A stretch of DNA of 64,000 bases from Shewanella sp. MTB7 (GCF_027571385.1 NZ_CP085636.1:5380501-5444500), one strand, 5' to 3'; shown: positions 46,030-57,793, counted from the first letter of the stretch. Numbers and translations: made by a program. The notes: generated from the sequence alone by a model not told the origin.

Positions 46030-46956
46030 ATGAGACACAAGTTACTATTACTAACCAGTAAAAATGAACGTTACCGGGAGCTACTCGCATCTTGTCATCT
46101 TCCCGAGATCATTTTACTTGGTGATGAACCTAGTAGCATTTTAGAAGCCAATATTTGGCTGGCAGAACCAGCACTAGCTGCACCTTTGCTGCCTCATGCG
46201 AATAGTTTAACCTGGATGCAGTCGACAATGGCTGGGGTAGATGCCTTAGTCAAACCTCGTCAACGTAAAGATTATCAATTAACGAATGTTAGAGGCATTT
46301 TTGGTCCTCTTATGAGTGAATACTTGTTTGGCTATTTGCTTGCACATCAACGTGAACACTTAAAATATAAAAGCCAACAAGCAGAAAAACTTTGGCTTCC
46401 TGGTAACTTTAAAACCTTACAGGGACAAAACCTTCTACTTTTAGGCACTGGAAATATAGCAAAACATCTTGCCCAAACAGCTAAGCATTTTGGTATGAAT
46501 GTCACAGGAATTAATCGTGAAGCCAAACCCACTAAAGGATTTGATAAGGTAGATACACTAGCCAATATCTCTCAGCACTTAACACAAGCTGATGCTGTAG
46601 CAAGTATCTTACCGAGTACCTCACGGACAAGAGGAGCACTCAATGCAAAACTCCTCTCCCAGATGAAGCCTGAAGCCATATTTTTTAACTTGGGACGAGG
46701 TGATGTACTCGATATTGACGCACTCTACATGCAGTTGGTTGAAAACAGCAATCAACATGCAATATTAGATGTCTTCAACCAAGAGCCTTTACCAAAAGAG
46801 CATCCTATATGGACACTAGAAAATGTAATCATTACGCCACATATCGCAGCTCCTAGTTTTCCTGAACAGGTCGTAGAAATATTTTCAAATAACTACCATA
46901 AGTTGCTACAGGGCGAACAGTTGTCACACGCAGTAAATTTTGCTCGAGGATATTGA
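46030..46956 (+). CDS. D-2-hydroxyacid dehydrogenase
   Basis: 308 aa. NAD-binding LLGTGNIAKHLAQTAKHFGM, catalytic Arg in FNLGRGDVLD, Glu in DVFNQEPLP and His in TPHIAAPS. GhrA-like; substrate probably glyoxylate or another 2-keto acid, not certain. Stands alone, divergent from the DUF3392 gene. Confidence 0.9.
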   Translation: MRHKLLLLTSKNERYRELLASCHLPEIILLGDEPSSILEANIWLAEPALAAPLLPHANSLTWMQSTMAGVDALVKPRQRKDYQLTNVRGIFGPLMSEYLFGYLLAHQREHLKYKSQQAEKLWLPGNFKTLQGQNLLLLGTGNIAKHLAQTAKHFGMNVTGINREAKPTKGFDKVDTLANISQHLTQADAVASILPSTSRTRGALNAKLLSQMKPEAIFFNLGRGDVLDIDALYMQLVENSNQHAILDVFNQEPLPKEHPIWTLENVIITPHIAAPSFPEQVVEIFSNNYHKLLQGEQLSHAVNFARGY

Positions 46957-47112
46957 TAGCAAATGATTAGTCCCGTAAAATAGAAAAATCTCTTGCGATA
47001 ATTTTTGGCTCATCACTTCAATCTGCATATTGTCTAGGATTCTCTCTAGTCACACTTCCTTAATAAAGCCAACATAACAATATATACCCAACTCTCTATG
47101 CCAATTGGTATA

Positions 47113-47145
47113 AGAGATAAGGGAAGCTTAGCCTCCCTTATCTCT
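47113..47145. terminator. Perfect 12-bp hairpin after the chemoreceptor gene
   Basis: AGAGATAAGGGA (47113-47124) and TCCCTTATCTCT (47134-47145), 9-nt loop, just past the 3' end of the leftward MCP gene. No T-run on either side, so termination is only probable. Confidence 0.5.
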
Positions 47146-47168
47146 ACCGTCATATTCAGACATTAATT

Positions 47169-48749
47169 TTATAAAGTTTGTTTCTGACTTCGCTTAAGAA
47201 ATTGCTGTACTAATGTTTTCTGAGAATTAATATTGGTAACTACAACATGATTTAATTCCACCATCTCATTACCTAAATTATTGGATGAAGTATTAAGTTT
47301 AGAGATATTCACCATGCTACGATTAACCTCGTTAGAGACACTTGACTGCTCCTCAACAGCACTCGCAATATGATGAGTCATATCTGAAATAGAGACTATC
47401 GCCTCTTTAATCGTTCTCAATGCATTACCGGCCTGGGCAGCTTGATCTACACACTGTGTGGCTGAATCCGCGCCTTGATGCATACTCTGTACAGCCTTTG
47501 CCGTTCCTTGTTGCAGCAGGTTAATCATATTCTGAATTTCAGTTGTTGAATCATGAGTTCGCTTAGCTAAGGCCCTAACTTCATCTGCCACAACTGCAAA
47601 TCCGCGCCCCTGTTCACCAGCTCGTGCCGCTTCAATAGCTGCATTTAATGCGAGTAAGTTGGTTTGTTCTGCAATACTTTGAATCACATCAAGAACGGTA
47701 CCTATACCTTTACTCTGCTCCTCTAAATCAGCAATAACCAGAGATGTTTCAGTTAGCTGCGTTGACATCAACTCTATTGATGCTATCGTTTGTGTCACAA
47801 TAGCATCTCCCGCATTAGCCTCATCCGATGCTGATTGAGAGGAATTTGCTGCATCTGAACAATTTGAAGCCATATCACCTAACGTAGCTGTCATTTCCTG
47901 CATCGCAGTTGCAACTTGCTCTACCTCAAGGGTTAATGAGTCACTGTTACTCTTGACCTCTTCCCCTTTACTCACAGATTCAGTCGCTTTACATGCAGAC
48001 TGCTCACAGGAGTCAAGAGCTCGACCCAACATAGCTTTCATTTCAGATGATTGCATTCTTAATGCTAACTCAATCTGAGCAACATCATCTGTATGGCCAG
48101 TATAGAGGTAAGACATCAGTGGGTTTGAATAAATAGCCTTACATTGGGCAATGATTGCCTTATACCGAGTTAGTAAGACGTTTAAACCTGTTATTAAAAC
48201 AACAGCAGTTACAGCAAACAATCCCATACCAAGCATGCCTGATTGTATTGCAACATACAACATAGGCAAAAGAGCTATGACAGCAAGCGTTATAAGCTTA
48301 TTTGGTAAACTCATTACTCGCTTTAATTTAGAGATGTTCCCTTTGTCATTTAATTCTTTATAAGCGGCTTCAGCACGAGTAATCTGCTCAGATGTAGGCT
48401 TGGTTCGTACCGATTGATACTCCACCACCCTTCCGCCTTCAGATATAGGAGTAACAAATGCATCCACCCAATAATGGTCACCGTTAGCACAGCGGTTTTT
48501 GACCATCCCTTTCCAAGGGTGTCCCGCCTTAATCGTTGTCCATAGATCACCAAATGCCGCTGGCGGCATATCCGGATGACGCACCATGTTATGGGGCTCA
48601 CCGATCATTTGATCTAAGGAATAACCTGCAACATCACAAAATGAAGGATTTGCATATTTAATGATACTGCTAGTATCGGTTGTCGACAGTAATATCCAAT
48701 CAGTAGGATAATCGTAGTTTTTTTGAGTGACAGGTAAATTTTGTCTCAT
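47169..48749 (-). CDS. PAS-containing methyl-accepting chemotaxis protein (Aer-like)
   Basis: 526 aa. N-terminal PAS domain (about 15-120, with [20 protein letters not shown]), two close membrane helices (about 152-190), then the MCP signalling domain with the hairpin tip [20 protein letters not shown] and [14 protein letters not shown]. There is no periplasmic sensor domain, so it senses an internal signal such as redox state, as in Aer. PAS is intact. Confidence 0.93.
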   Translation of the reverse strand: MRQNLPVTQKNYDYPTDWILLSTTDTSSIIKYANPSFCDVAGYSLDQMIGEPHNMVRHPDMPPAAFGDLWTTIKAGHPWKGMVKNRCANGDHYWVDAFVTPISEGGRVVEYQSVRTKPTSEQITRAEAAYKELNDKGNISKLKRVMSLPNKLITLAVIALLPMLYVAIQSGMLGMGLFAVTAVVLITGLNVLLTRYKAIIAQCKAIYSNPLMSYLYTGHTDDVAQIELALRMQSSEMKAMLGRALDSCEQSACKATESVSKGEEVKSNSDSLTLEVEQVATAMQEMTATLGDMASNCSDAANSSQSASDEANAGDAIVTQTIASIELMSTQLTETSLVIADLEEQSKGIGTVLDVIQSIAEQTNLLALNAAIEAARAGEQGRGFAVVADEVRALAKRTHDSTTEIQNMINLLQQGTAKAVQSMHQGADSATQCVDQAAQAGNALRTIKEAIVSISDMTHHIASAVEEQSSVSNEVNRSMVNISKLNTSSNNLGNEMVELNHVVVTNINSQKTLVQQFLKRSQKQTL

Positions 48750-49028
48750 GCCTTAACTCCACTAAAATAATGCTATTTTTCTTGATTTACCCACTAGAAT
48801 AGCTGCTATCGAAGAAAAAAACGACAGTCAAAGTTAAATTGACACAAAAAATAACTTATAACGCTAACAAGTAGGTTTGGATTCAACTTTTCACTATGTA
48901 ATAAATATAGCTCACACTTTTTAATAACGTGTCACTAGTTTTTTGTAGTGGATAATAACTAGCAGCTATTAGCATTGAGAACTATTTTCATTTATACTCG
49001 CGTTAATAAATATTCTAGGTACCAAGAA

Positions 49029-49220
49029 ATGTATGTTTGCCTTTGCCATGCTGTAACTGATACTGAGATTAAACAAGCAGTCTGCTTGGGGGACAGTTCT
49101 TTAGCGGACGTAAAAAAGCGTTTAGGAGTTGGCGATCAATGTGGTAAATGTGTCAAAATGGCGACTCAAATCATCCAAAGACAACTGGATGTTGAACCAA
49201 ACTATTATGAAGTTGCCTAA
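49029..49220 (+). CDS. bfd: Bacterioferritin-associated ferredoxin
   Basis: 63 aa from ATG 49029. Four Cys (C4, C6, C38, C41: CLC ... CGKC) bind a 2Fe-2S cluster. Bfd docks on bacterioferritin and reduces its iron so that it can leave. A Fur-box-like stretch near 48977-48997 (GCATTGAGAACTATTTTCAT) lies upstream, but it matches the consensus only in part. Convergent with parC. Confidence 0.92.
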   Translation: MYVCLCHAVTDTEIKQAVCLGDSSLADVKKRLGVGDQCGKCVKMATQIIQRQLDVEPNYYEVA

Positions 49221-49304
49221 AGTAAATCAATGAAAATTTCTTGTCCTGACCTATATGGACATAGAAAATACCAAATGATGGACGGAACATTTATTGGTAG
49301 ACAC

Positions 49305-49332
49305 AAAAAAGCTGCCAAATGGCAGCTTTTTT
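49305..49332. terminator. Bidirectional terminator between bfd and parC
   Basis: AAAAAAGCTGCC-AAAT-GGCAGCTTTTTT, perfect stem, T-run on both strands. Confidence 0.9.
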
Positions 49333-49349
49333 GATTATATCAATCACTA

Positions 49350-51623
49350 TTACTCAGCAGGTGCTGATGTTCCTTCACCAAGTTCAACACTATCTACACG
49401 TTGAAGCCCCCTTGGAAGCTTAGCACCACGTCTACCTCGTTCACCTCGATAATGCTCAAGATCACTTGGCTTAAGGGTCAGTTTACGCTTCCCAGCCCAG
49501 AGTGTTACACAGGTATCTTCAGGTATAACTTGCAGATGAATCAGCAGTTCCTCACGTGCCTTGGCACGCTCACCCGGAATGCCTATAATCTTATTCCCTT
49601 TACCTTTAGACAACTGTGGAAGAGCTTCTGTTGAAAATAACAGCATTCTTCCTTCGTTCGTTATCGCAAGAATTGACTCAGATTTGGATCTATCGACTAA
49701 CTTCGGAGTAATAACTTTTGAATTAGCTGGTAATGTAAGTAATGCCTTACCCGCCTTGTTTCTGGAGATCATATCCTTATAAGAACCAACGAATCCGTAT
49801 CCGGCATCTGAGGCAAGTAGATAAAATTTGTCTTCATCATCGAGTAGCACATGTTCCATGTGCTCACCAGGAGAAAGGTTAAATCGAGTAGTAATAGGTT
49901 CTCCCTGACTTCGTGCCGACGGTAGGGTGTGGGTTTCGGTGGCAAATGCTCGACCAGTCGAACCAATAAAGACACTTGTTTGGTTACTTCTGCCCATTGC
50001 TAAACAATGGAAGTTATCACCAGCCTTATAGGATAGAGCTGTAGCATCGATATCGTGCCCTTTAGCACAACGTACCCAGCCTTTCTCTGACAATACTACC
50101 GTAACGGCTTCCACGGGAGCTAACTCATGCTCAGTTAATGCTTTAGACTCACCACGTTCAATTAAGGGAGAACGTCGGTCATCACCATAAGTTTCACCGT
50201 CTTGTATCAACTCTTTTTTTATCAACGTCTTCATTCGTCTATCTGAGCTTAACAACAGCTGTAGCTTGTTACGCTCAATTTCAAGCTCTGACTGTTCGCT
50301 CTTAATCTTAAACTCTTCCAACTTAGCCAAATGGCGCAGTTTAAGATCAAGAATCGAGTCTGCCTGCAACTCAGATAATTGATAACGAGACATTAATTCA
50401 GCTTTGGGGTCTTCTTCATAACGAATAATTTCAATGACTTCATCGATATTCAAGAATGCAATCATCAAAGCATCAAGGATATGGAGTCTGGCTAATATCT
50501 TATCCAGTCGATGTTGAACACGACGTGTCACCGTCTGAAAACGATATTCTAGCCATTCAGTCAAGATCTGTAGCAGGCCTTTCACCTGTGGTCGGCCATT
50601 TAACCCCAGAATATTAAGGTTAACACGGAAGAACTTTTCTAAATCGGTTGTGGCAAATAGGTGAGCCATTACCTGATCACAGTCAACTCGATTTGAACGA
50701 GGAACGACGATCATACGCACCGGATTTTCATGATCCGACTCATCTCTAAGATCGACAACCATAGGCAGCTTCTTAGCCTGCATTTGACCTGCTATCTGCT
50801 CTAAAATTTTCCCACTACTCGACTGATGAGGTAAAGCTGTGATCACAATCTCACCATTTTCAATCGTATAAACAGCACGTGCCTTTATCGACCCACGTCC
50901 CGTCTCATAAATTTTTACAATATCAGCCGCTGGAGTAATGATCTCTGCCTCAGTCGGATAATCGGGGCCGGGAACAAACTCCATTATTTTGGCTAAATCG
51001 GCTTTAGGATTGTCAAGTAGCTCAATGCAAGCAGACACTAGCTCTCGTGTATTATGTGGCGGCACATCGGTAGCCATACCAACAGCAATACCTGTGATAC
51101 CGTTAAGCAAAATATGCGGTAAACGTGAAGGGAGAACCAAAGGTTCCTTCATAGTACCGTCGAAGTTAACCCCCCAATCTACCGTTCCCTGACCTAACTC
51201 ACTGAGCAAAATCTCAGAAAATTTAGATAAACGAGCTTCGGTATAACGCATTGCAGCGAAAGATTTCGGATCATCTGGTGCTCCCCAGTTACCTTGACCA
51301 TCAACCAAGGGGTAACGATAGGAGAATGGCTGAGCCATCAATACCATAGCTTCATAACAGGCACTGTCCCCATGGGGATGGTATTTACCCAGTACATCAC
51401 CGACTGTACGCGCTGATTTCTTATGCTTAGACTGAGCTGACAATCCCAATTCGCTCATAGCATAGATAATACGACGTTGAACTGGCTTAAGGCCATCACC
51501 TATATGTGGCAATGCTCGGTCCATGATGACGTACATGGAGTAGTTTAGGTAAGCATCTTCCGTGAAGCGGCGCATCGACATCTGCTCAACGCCATCTAGA
51601 CTCAAATCTATCGCATCACTCAT
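49350..51623 (-). CDS. parC: DNA topoisomerase IV subunit A
   Basis: 757 aa, cuts and decatenates daughter chromosomes together with ParE. Catalytic Tyr127 in [10 protein letters not shown]. The quinolone region [15 protein letters not shown] has Ser87 and Glu91 (E. coli Ser80 and Glu84), that is, the sensitive residues. The C-terminal beta-pinwheel is complete. Preceded by the sorbosone-dehydrogenase-like gene and parE. Confidence 0.97.
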   Translation of the reverse strand: MSDAIDLSLDGVEQMSMRRFTEDAYLNYSMYVIMDRALPHIGDGLKPVQRRIIYAMSELGLSAQSKHKKSARTVGDVLGKYHPHGDSACYEAMVLMAQPFSYRYPLVDGQGNWGAPDDPKSFAAMRYTEARLSKFSEILLSELGQGTVDWGVNFDGTMKEPLVLPSRLPHILLNGITGIAVGMATDVPPHNTRELVSACIELLDNPKADLAKIMEFVPGPDYPTEAEIITPAADIVKIYETGRGSIKARAVYTIENGEIVITALPHQSSSGKILEQIAGQMQAKKLPMVVDLRDESDHENPVRMIVVPRSNRVDCDQVMAHLFATTDLEKFFRVNLNILGLNGRPQVKGLLQILTEWLEYRFQTVTRRVQHRLDKILARLHILDALMIAFLNIDEVIEIIRYEEDPKAELMSRYQLSELQADSILDLKLRHLAKLEEFKIKSEQSELEIERNKLQLLLSSDRRMKTLIKKELIQDGETYGDDRRSPLIERGESKALTEHELAPVEAVTVVLSEKGWVRCAKGHDIDATALSYKAGDNFHCLAMGRSNQTSVFIGSTGRAFATETHTLPSARSQGEPITTRFNLSPGEHMEHVLLDDEDKFYLLASDAGYGFVGSYKDMISRNKAGKALLTLPANSKVITPKLVDRSKSESILAITNEGRMLLFSTEALPQLSKGKGNKIIGIPGERAKAREELLIHLQVIPEDTCVTLWAGKRKLTLKPSDLEHYRGERGRRGAKLPRGLQRVDSVELGEGTSAPAE

Positions 51624-52783
51624 TATTCATTATCCTGTTCTGGCTCAGGTTCAATCTCTTCATTAATAGTTTCTTTGTAAAATAAACGATAAATATTGCC
51701 TTTCAGATCATCTGAGATGTACATTGCTCCATCAGGAGCTGTTAATAAAGAGTAAGGTCTAGCAACTGGAAACTCTCCATCTAAAAAGCTAATAAGGGTA
51801 CTGCGTTTTATAATCTTATTATTTTCAATCTCTAACATGACCACTTGGTAACCAATCTTGCTTGAGCGATTCCATGAACCGTTTTCAGCAACAAACATCT
51901 GATCATGATATTTTTCAGGAAATTGCTGGCCGCGGTAAAAATGTAGCCCCATTGGAGCGACATGAGCAGGAAGCTCGTAATTAGGCAACGTTATTTTTAA
52001 ATTCTTAGGTTTTTCATAAGCTGGTTCAATAACTGTTGAAGCATGGAGATAGGGAAAACCATAGTGAGCACCTACCTCTTCAACACGATTAACCTCGTCT
52101 GGTGGTAACCTATCTCCCATCCAATCCCTACCTAGATCGGCAAACCACAAACTGTTATCTATTGGGGACCAATCAAAACCGGTAACATTGCGGATCCCCA
52201 AAGCGATCTGTTCACTACTGCCAGTCTTGAAATCGATAGCGATAATGCTTCCAAAGGGGTCTTCCGCCTCACAAACATTACAAGGAGCCCCTATGGCGAC
52301 GTATAAGCGTCCATCGGGACCAAAGTGCAGTGCTCTATGACTTTTCTTTGTCTTGCCGGGTAAGCGATCATAAACCTCTTTACCTCGACCTGGACGCCTT
52401 AGTCGGTTTTCAATATCGACAAAACGTATGATTCGCTCCTCCACAGCAGCGTAGAGATCACCATCATGAAAGGCTATCGCTTCTGGATTATCCAGCCCTT
52501 TTGCAACAACATAGCGCTTATCAACCCGGCCATCTTGGTTACTATCGACTAATGCGAGTATGGTGCCATTTTTATGGGAACCAACAAACAGTGTACCTTT
52601 ATCGCCTAACGCCATCTGTTTAGCATCGCCGAGATCAGAGGCATAGAGAGTTAGGCCAAACCCTTTAGATACAGTGATCATCTTAGGTTGTGAAGCAGCC
52701 TGTATCGACAGGCTAAAAAGCCCGAAAATACACGCCCAAAACAAGTAGGTCCACCTATGATTCTTTGTCTGATTCAACAACAT
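51623..52783 (-). CDS. Secreted PQQ-type sugar (sorbosone) dehydrogenase-like protein
   Basis: 386 aa, signal peptide to about residue 29 (LSIQAASQ). Beta-propeller of the GSDH/sorbosone dehydrogenase type, with [32 protein letters not shown] and [19 protein letters not shown]. True enzyme activity is unproven. The stop overlaps the parC start; it lies between parE and parC, so it probably shares their transcript. Confidence 0.82.
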   Translation of the reverse strand: MLLNQTKNHRWTYLFWACIFGLFSLSIQAASQPKMITVSKGFGLTLYASDLGDAKQMALGDKGTLFVGSHKNGTILALVDSNQDGRVDKRYVVAKGLDNPEAIAFHDGDLYAAVEERIIRFVDIENRLRRPGRGKEVYDRLPGKTKKSHRALHFGPDGRLYVAIGAPCNVCEAEDPFGSIIAIDFKTGSSEQIALGIRNVTGFDWSPIDNSLWFADLGRDWMGDRLPPDEVNRVEEVGAHYGFPYLHASTVIEPAYEKPKNLKITLPNYELPAHVAPMGLHFYRGQQFPEKYHDQMFVAENGSWNRSSKIGYQVVMLEIENNKIIKRSTLISFLDGEFPVARPYSLLTAPDGAMYISDDLKGNIYRLFYKETINEEIEPEPEQDNE

Positions 52784-52830
52784 TATTATTATATAAGCCT
52801 AATTCAATATTGATTGGCACAACAAGCGGT

Positions 52831-54717
52831 CTAAAAATCGGCTAGGTCACCCTTAGTTTCTAACCAAATTTTACGATCTCCAGAACGTTTTTTAGCAAGT
52901 AACATATCCATCAAAGCCATCGTATCATCGACATCGTCGATGGTTAACTGAACAAGTCTACGTGTATTGGGATCCATTGTAGTCTCTCTTAATTGCAGCG
53001 GATTCATCTCACCTAGTCCTTTAAAGCGAGTAACTTGAACCTTGCCTTTCTTTTTTTCAGCCGCTATACGGTCTAAAATACCCTGCTTTTCTGCTTCATC
53101 GAGTGCATAAAATACCTCTTTACCGACGTCAATACGAAACAGTGGCGGCATAGCGACATAAATATGTCCGTGCTCAACCAACACTTTATAATGCTTCATA
53201 AATAAGGCGCACAACAGTGTGGCGATATGTAATCCATCGGAGTCCGCATCAGCCAATATACATATTTTACCGTATCTTAGCTCAGAAATATCTTCACAAT
53301 CAGGATCGCACCCTATCGCGACAGAGATGTTATAAACCTCTTGTGATGCCAACACTTGGCTCGCATCCACTTCCCACGTATTTAAAATCTTACCACGTAG
53401 AGGCATGATAGCTTGAAATTCTCTATCTCGAGCTTGTTTTGCACTTCCGCCCGCTGAGTCTCCTTCGACTAAAAAGAGCTCCCCTCGCATCGGATCTTGA
53501 CCACTACAATCAGTGAGTTTTCCCGGTAGTGCGGGACCTGAAGTAATCTTCTTACGCGCCACTTTTTTAGCTGACTTCAGGCGTTTTTGCGCATTATTAA
53601 TGCACATATCAGCCAAAGATTCTGCAAGAGAGGTATGAGTATTAAGCCATAGGCTGAAAGAGTCTCTTAGAATACCGGATACAAATGCAGCACACTGTCG
53701 ACTCGATAATTTCTCTTTTGTCTGACCAGCAAACTGTGGATCTTGCATCTTCACTGATAAGACAAAGCTACATCGATCCCAAATGTCCTCAGGAGTTAAC
53801 TTAATTCCTCTTGGAATAAGACTACGGAACTCACAAAACTCCCGCATTGAATCCAATAATCCTTGTCTGAAGCCGTTAACATGGGTACCGCCTAATGGCG
53901 TTGGGATCAAGTTAACATAACTTTCATTGAGATAATCACCACCTTCAGGCAGCCAAGTAATCGCCCACTCAACCGCTTCATTATTACCTTTCATCGCACC
54001 AATAAAGGGGTCTTCCGGTAACATTAACGAATCTTTAGTTGATGCAATCAAATAATCTGTTAATCCACTTTCAAAATACCATTCTGTGGTTTCATCAGTT
54101 TGCTTATTAACGAACTTAATCTTTAACCCAGGACATAGAATAGCTTTGGCTCTTAACAGATAAGTCAATTTAGGTATCGAAAAGTTTGCAGAGTCAAAGT
54201 AGCTTGGCGTAGGCCAAAAATGTACCCGAGTACCGGTATTTCGTCGACCACAAGTTCCCGTTTCTCTTAGATCTTCAACTTTATCACCATGCTCAAATGC
54301 CATATCGTAAACGAGGCCATTTCGACGCACGCTAATTTCAACTCGACTAGACAGGGCGTTTACAACAGAGATACCGACACCATGTAAACCACCAGAGAAT
54401 TGATAGTTATCATTAGAAAATTTACCGCCAGCATGGAGTTTAGTTAAGATAAGTTCTACACCCGGAATCCCCTCTTCAGGGTGAATATCAACAGGCATAC
54501 CACGGCCATCATCGATCACCTCGAGAGAGTTATCTTTATGCAAAATAACCTCAATTTTAGTTGCATGCCCCGCCAACGCTTCATCGACACTGTTATCGAT
54601 AACTTCCTGGCCCAAATGATTGGGACGCGTGGTGTCGGTATACATACCTGGGCGGCGTTTTACAGGATCCAGTCCATTAAGGACTTCAATTGCATTTGAG
54701 GTATATTGATTTGTCAT
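52831..54717 (-). CDS. parE: DNA topoisomerase IV subunit B
   Basis: 628 aa from the ATG at 54715-54717, which aligns with E. coli (MTNQYTSNAIEVLNGLDPVK). GHKL ATPase motifs: VIDNSVDEALAG, DDGRGMPVD and GLHGVGISVVNALS; TOPRIM motifs: LVEGDSAGGSA and DADSDGLH. Supplies ATP-driven strand passage for ParC. An upstream ATG at 54726 is possible. parE is followed by the PQQ-like gene and parC. Confidence 0.97.
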   Translation of the reverse strand: MTNQYTSNAIEVLNGLDPVKRRPGMYTDTTRPNHLGQEVIDNSVDEALAGHATKIEVILHKDNSLEVIDDGRGMPVDIHPEEGIPGVELILTKLHAGGKFSNDNYQFSGGLHGVGISVVNALSSRVEISVRRNGLVYDMAFEHGDKVEDLRETGTCGRRNTGTRVHFWPTPSYFDSANFSIPKLTYLLRAKAILCPGLKIKFVNKQTDETTEWYFESGLTDYLIASTKDSLMLPEDPFIGAMKGNNEAVEWAITWLPEGGDYLNESYVNLIPTPLGGTHVNGFRQGLLDSMREFCEFRSLIPRGIKLTPEDIWDRCSFVLSVKMQDPQFAGQTKEKLSSRQCAAFVSGILRDSFSLWLNTHTSLAESLADMCINNAQKRLKSAKKVARKKITSGPALPGKLTDCSGQDPMRGELFLVEGDSAGGSAKQARDREFQAIMPLRGKILNTWEVDASQVLASQEVYNISVAIGCDPDCEDISELRYGKICILADADSDGLHIATLLCALFMKHYKVLVEHGHIYVAMPPLFRIDVGKEVFYALDEAEKQGILDRIAAEKKKGKVQVTRFKGLGEMNPLQLRETTMDPNTRRLVQLTIDDVDDTMALMDMLLAKKRSGDRKIWLETKGDLADF

Positions 54718-54765
54718 GGCACACATATTTTATAGTTATTAAGGCCATGTTGCGGCCCTGAATGG

Positions 54766-55344
54766 TTATTTGTCAAGAAACAGAAACTGACAGATCCTTG
54801 GTAACGTCTTTTCATAGCCAACAAAGCTATGGTCACCACCTGCTTCAAGCAAGATTTGGCAGCAATGATATTTCTGAACGGCTTGTCGATAATCGAGTAC
54901 TTCATCACCCGACTGCAGTAACACTAAAAAGCGATCAGGATTTAGGATCACTTGGGTATTAAATTCTTTTACATCATCTTTATGCTGAGGTATCACGTGG
55001 TAATGTTCATCGATATAAGGATTATATTGGGGTCCTATAAACTCGTCGAACAGCTCAAATGGTTTCACTGCGGGATTGATCAGTACACCTCGCCCACCGT
55101 ACTTCTCAACTAAATAACTGACATAATAACCACCAAGAGATGAGCCAATAAAGGTCAGTGCCTCGCCTTTTATTAATGCCGACTCAACAATCGAAGATAG
55201 CAAGATCATACCATCTGTGGGGTCAGAAGGTAATTGAGGCTGATGGAAAATGATATCGGGATAACATTCAGCCATAAACTGAGCAGTTACGACTCCCTTT
55301 TCTGATAATGGGGAACTGTTAAACCCATGTATATAGAGCAGCAT
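54766..55344 (-). CDS. yqiA: YqiA esterase
   Basis: 192 aa, alpha/beta hydrolase of the UPF0227/YqiA family. YIHGFNSSPLS near the start, nucleophile Ser in IGSSLGGYYVS, and His in AGGDHSFVGYE. Activity is on short esters in E. coli. Upstream of parE as in E. coli. Confidence 0.93.
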   Translation of the reverse strand: MLLYIHGFNSSPLSEKGVVTAQFMAECYPDIIFHQPQLPSDPTDGMILLSSIVESALIKGEALTFIGSSLGGYYVSYLVEKYGGRGVLINPAVKPFELFDEFIGPQYNPYIDEHYHVIPQHKDDVKEFNTQVILNPDRFLVLLQSGDEVLDYRQAVQKYHCCQILLEAGGDHSFVGYEKTLPRICQFLFLDK

Positions 55345-55532
55345 AATCCCCCGTACATAAGATTAAGCGAACTATAATCTTAAGGTTTTAATTGAACTTT
55401 AAAAATTCACAAAAGGAAAGATGGAATGCTAACACTTGCTTGGATTTCTACCAAGCAACATAGGTAAATTAAGTCACCCCAAACGATTAAATTTATTGCA
55501 AAGCGGCGTAAAATAGCATTAGTTCAAAACCT

Positions 55533-56372
55533 CTAATAACCGTTAGCGCTTTTATCCGGTGAAAAAAGCTCACCTGGTACCCGATAAATATTGGTTAAGA
55601 TACTGCCATCAGCTTTAAGCTCAAGTAGTCTATAGCCAGGCTGAAGCGCATCCAAGGCAAAATAGGAAGATTTAGGTTTAAACTGGATACAGGTCGATGG
55701 TGTGGCCATAAGCTGTATTGGGCCATAATGACCAGAATATTGCAGATCTATCTGCTGGTGCACATGCCCCCATAGCAAGCCTTTAACCTGTGGAAGCATA
55801 GCGACCTGCTCAAGAAACTCACTTCCATTACTCATCCAATGCTGATCCAACCAAGCACAATTGACCAAAATGGGATTATGGTGCATCACCAGTAAAATAT
55901 GACGTTCAGGTTGATCCTCGGCAGCAGCTTTTATCAGCTCAAGCTCAGATTCAGACATATAGCCGCCAGGTTTACCATGAACCGTAGAGTCCAGCATAAT
56001 AATTTGCCAGCTTCCGGCTAAGATACGCCTCTTGCCAAAAATTTTCGGCCCCTGCATATTCAAGCGCATAATCCGAGGATCATCATGATTACCAGGTAGA
56101 TAATGACAGGGCAGACCGAGATGTGAAATCGCTTTGACAAAGTTATGATACGACGCTGCAGAATAATCTTGACTGATATCTCCTGATGCCAACATAAAAT
56201 CAATAGGATAACTAACTGCATCGATGGTATTCAGAACAGCTTGCAAACTTAGAGCTGTATTAACACCTAATAGCTGTGCATCATGATCGGCAAACAGATG
56301 TGGATCCGTAACTTGTACGATCTTCACGCTGGTTTCAACATCAATGGAATAAGAGATAGCCTCTTCTAACAC
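55533..56372 (-). CDS. cpdA: 3',5'-cyclic-AMP phosphodiesterase CpdA
   Basis: 279 aa, class III metallophosphoesterase that lowers cAMP. Motifs: TDPHLFADH, SGDISQD, LPGNHDDPR, MHHNP and WGHVHQQ. Between yqiB and yqiA, as in E. coli. The stop lies near the end of the block; 188 bp separate it from yqiA. Confidence 0.95.
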   Translation of the reverse strand: MLEEAISYSIDVETSVKIVQVTDPHLFADHDAQLLGVNTALSLQAVLNTIDAVSYPIDFMLASGDISQDYSAASYHNFVKAISHLGLPCHYLPGNHDDPRIMRLNMQGPKIFGKRRILAGSWQIIMLDSTVHGKPGGYMSESELELIKAAAEDQPERHILLVMHHNPILVNCAWLDQHWMSNGSEFLEQVAMLPQVKGLLWGHVHQQIDLQYSGHYGPIQLMATPSTCIQFKPKSSYFALDALQPGYRLLELKADGSILTNIYRVPGELFSPDKSANGY

Positions 56373-56381
56373 ATTCTAACC

Positions 56382-56843
56382 CTAAGATTCTGACAGACAA
56401 ATGGGACTCATATGGCCACCTATCTTTAATAACTCTTCCAAAAAAGCATTCACTTGATACTTTTCGTCTCGATGGTACATACGTATATTTGGATAATCAT
56501 ATACTGGACTTAACTGAGAAATCTGTCGACTAGTTAACACTTCAGCTAATTTAGCATCATGATAAACACGAACAGAGACACAAGGTGCATGGATATAGTC
56601 AGATTTACCTACGCCCCGCGAGATCTCAATCAGCTGGGTATAGTTAGTATTCTCAATTAATCGAACGCTCAAACAGCCCATTTTATCTTCAACTAGCCAA
56701 GTATCACCTTGATGAGTCTCCATAGGTAGCCATTTTAAGATATGAAAATAGTTTCGCCCACAAAGAGCTAAAAACTTATTGATATCGGGTTGGTACCTCT
56801 TATGGTTCAAATGACTCTTAAGAGGATTAGCCATCTTGCTCAC
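56382..56843 (-). CDS. yqiB: DUF1249 protein YqiB
   Basis: 153 aa, YqiB/DUF1249 family: the PDINKFLALCGRNYFHILKW start and the YPNIRMYHRDEKYQVNAFLE end are typical. Function unknown. Nested between nudF and cpdA, the conserved order. Confidence 0.92.
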   Translation of the reverse strand: MSKMANPLKSHLNHKRYQPDINKFLALCGRNYFHILKWLPMETHQGDTWLVEDKMGCLSVRLIENTNYTQLIEISRGVGKSDYIHAPCVSVRVYHDAKLAEVLTSRQISQLSPVYDYPNIRMYHRDEKYQVNAFLEELLKIGGHMSPICLSES

Positions 56844-56876
56844 TCACAATCTCCTATTCCCAAAAAGTTATCAGGG

Positions 56877-57479
56877 TTATTCATGTAAATTTAGATAATT
56901 TAACTCAAGCCATTGCAGCCCAATGACGGTCGATGCATTATTGATTATACCATCTTTAACTAAAGTAAAAGCTTCTACACGACTCATAACGTGCACCTGT
57001 ATATCCTCATTTTCGTCATCGAGTCCATGAACACCATTCGCTAAACTTGCGTCCACTTCAGCCCAAAAAAAATCAAATTTCTCACTTGTCCCGCCCGGAC
57101 TGGCAAAGTAACTAGAGATAAAGTTCACTTGTTTAGCGTTAAGTCCGGACTCCTCTAGTAGCTCCCTGTGAGCAACATCTATCGCCAACTCTCCGGGCTC
57201 GATCATTCCTGCCACTAACTCAAACAGCCAGGGTGTTTGCCCTGAGTGAATAACAGGAATACGGATCTGCTCAATCAAGATCACCTGATCTGTCTTAGGA
57301 TCATAGGGCAACACTACAACGGCATTGCCTCGCTCAAACACTTCTCGTCTAACTTCTCCGCTCCAACCACCTTTGAATAATTTATGCTTAAATCGATATT
57401 CATCCATGGTAAAAAAGCCATTAAATACGTTCTTAACTTCCAATAATTCGATATCTTGACGATTGAATCTTTGCTTCAT
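56877..57479 (-). CDS. nudF: ADP-ribose pyrophosphatase NudF
   Basis: 200 aa. Nudix box GMIEPGELAIDVAHRELLEE followed by SGL, full consensus. Splits ADP-ribose to AMP and ribose-5-phosphate. I chose the second ATG (57479), for which GAGGG is 6 nt upstream; the ATG at 57485 abuts that site. First gene of the leftward nudF-yqiB-cpdA-yqiA row, divergent from tolC. Confidence 0.94.
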   Translation of the reverse strand: MKQRFNRQDIELLEVKNVFNGFFTMDEYRFKHKLFKGGWSGEVRREVFERGNAVVVLPYDPKTDQVILIEQIRIPVIHSGQTPWLFELVAGMIEPGELAIDVAHRELLEESGLNAKQVNFISSYFASPGGTSEKFDFFWAEVDASLANGVHGLDDENEDIQVHVMSRVEAFTLVKDGIINNASTVIGLQWLELNYLNLHE

Positions 57480-57793
57480 TCCCATCCCTCTATTTATTCA
57501 GTCCTACAACAAGTCTGAACGAAAAATAATAAAAGACACCTAGAACACTAGAGTAACGTCAAATTAGAGAGAAAAAACATAATTATCATCAAAAAATGTT
57601 ACACTTCCAAGTTGACTTAAAAACAGATAATTTCTTAATATCTACCTTTAAAAGATTATCACCATTAAGTTTAGATGTATCGGGAAGCGTCGGGAAGCGC
57701 AAACCACCTCTCATTTATATGTGAGGTTTCATTTAGCTCTAAGCAGTTAATTTGCTCCTCCAGTGGAGGATTTTGTCTAAAAAAGGACAACTA
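57480..57793. promoter_or_regulatory. Divergent control region between nudF and tolC
   Basis: About 310 bp with no gene. It must hold promoters in both directions. A tandem repeat lies at 57680-57699. An imperfect hairpin follows (AACCACCTCTCA ... GTGAGGTTT, about 57703-57731) in the tolC leader. No known regulator site can be placed with confidence. Confidence 0.5.
57680..57699. repeat. 10-bp tandem repeat in the tolC leader region
   Basis: TCGGGAAGCG twice, back to back, about 95 bp before the tolC start. May be a regulator site. Confidence 0.6.

Noticed and set aside
48975..49028. Longer start for the ferredoxin gene
   Set aside because: Adds 18 residues without family support; Bfd proteins start at the MYVCLCH position.
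49350..51623. Quinolone-resistance change in parC
   Set aside because: Ser87 and Glu91 are the sensitive residues.
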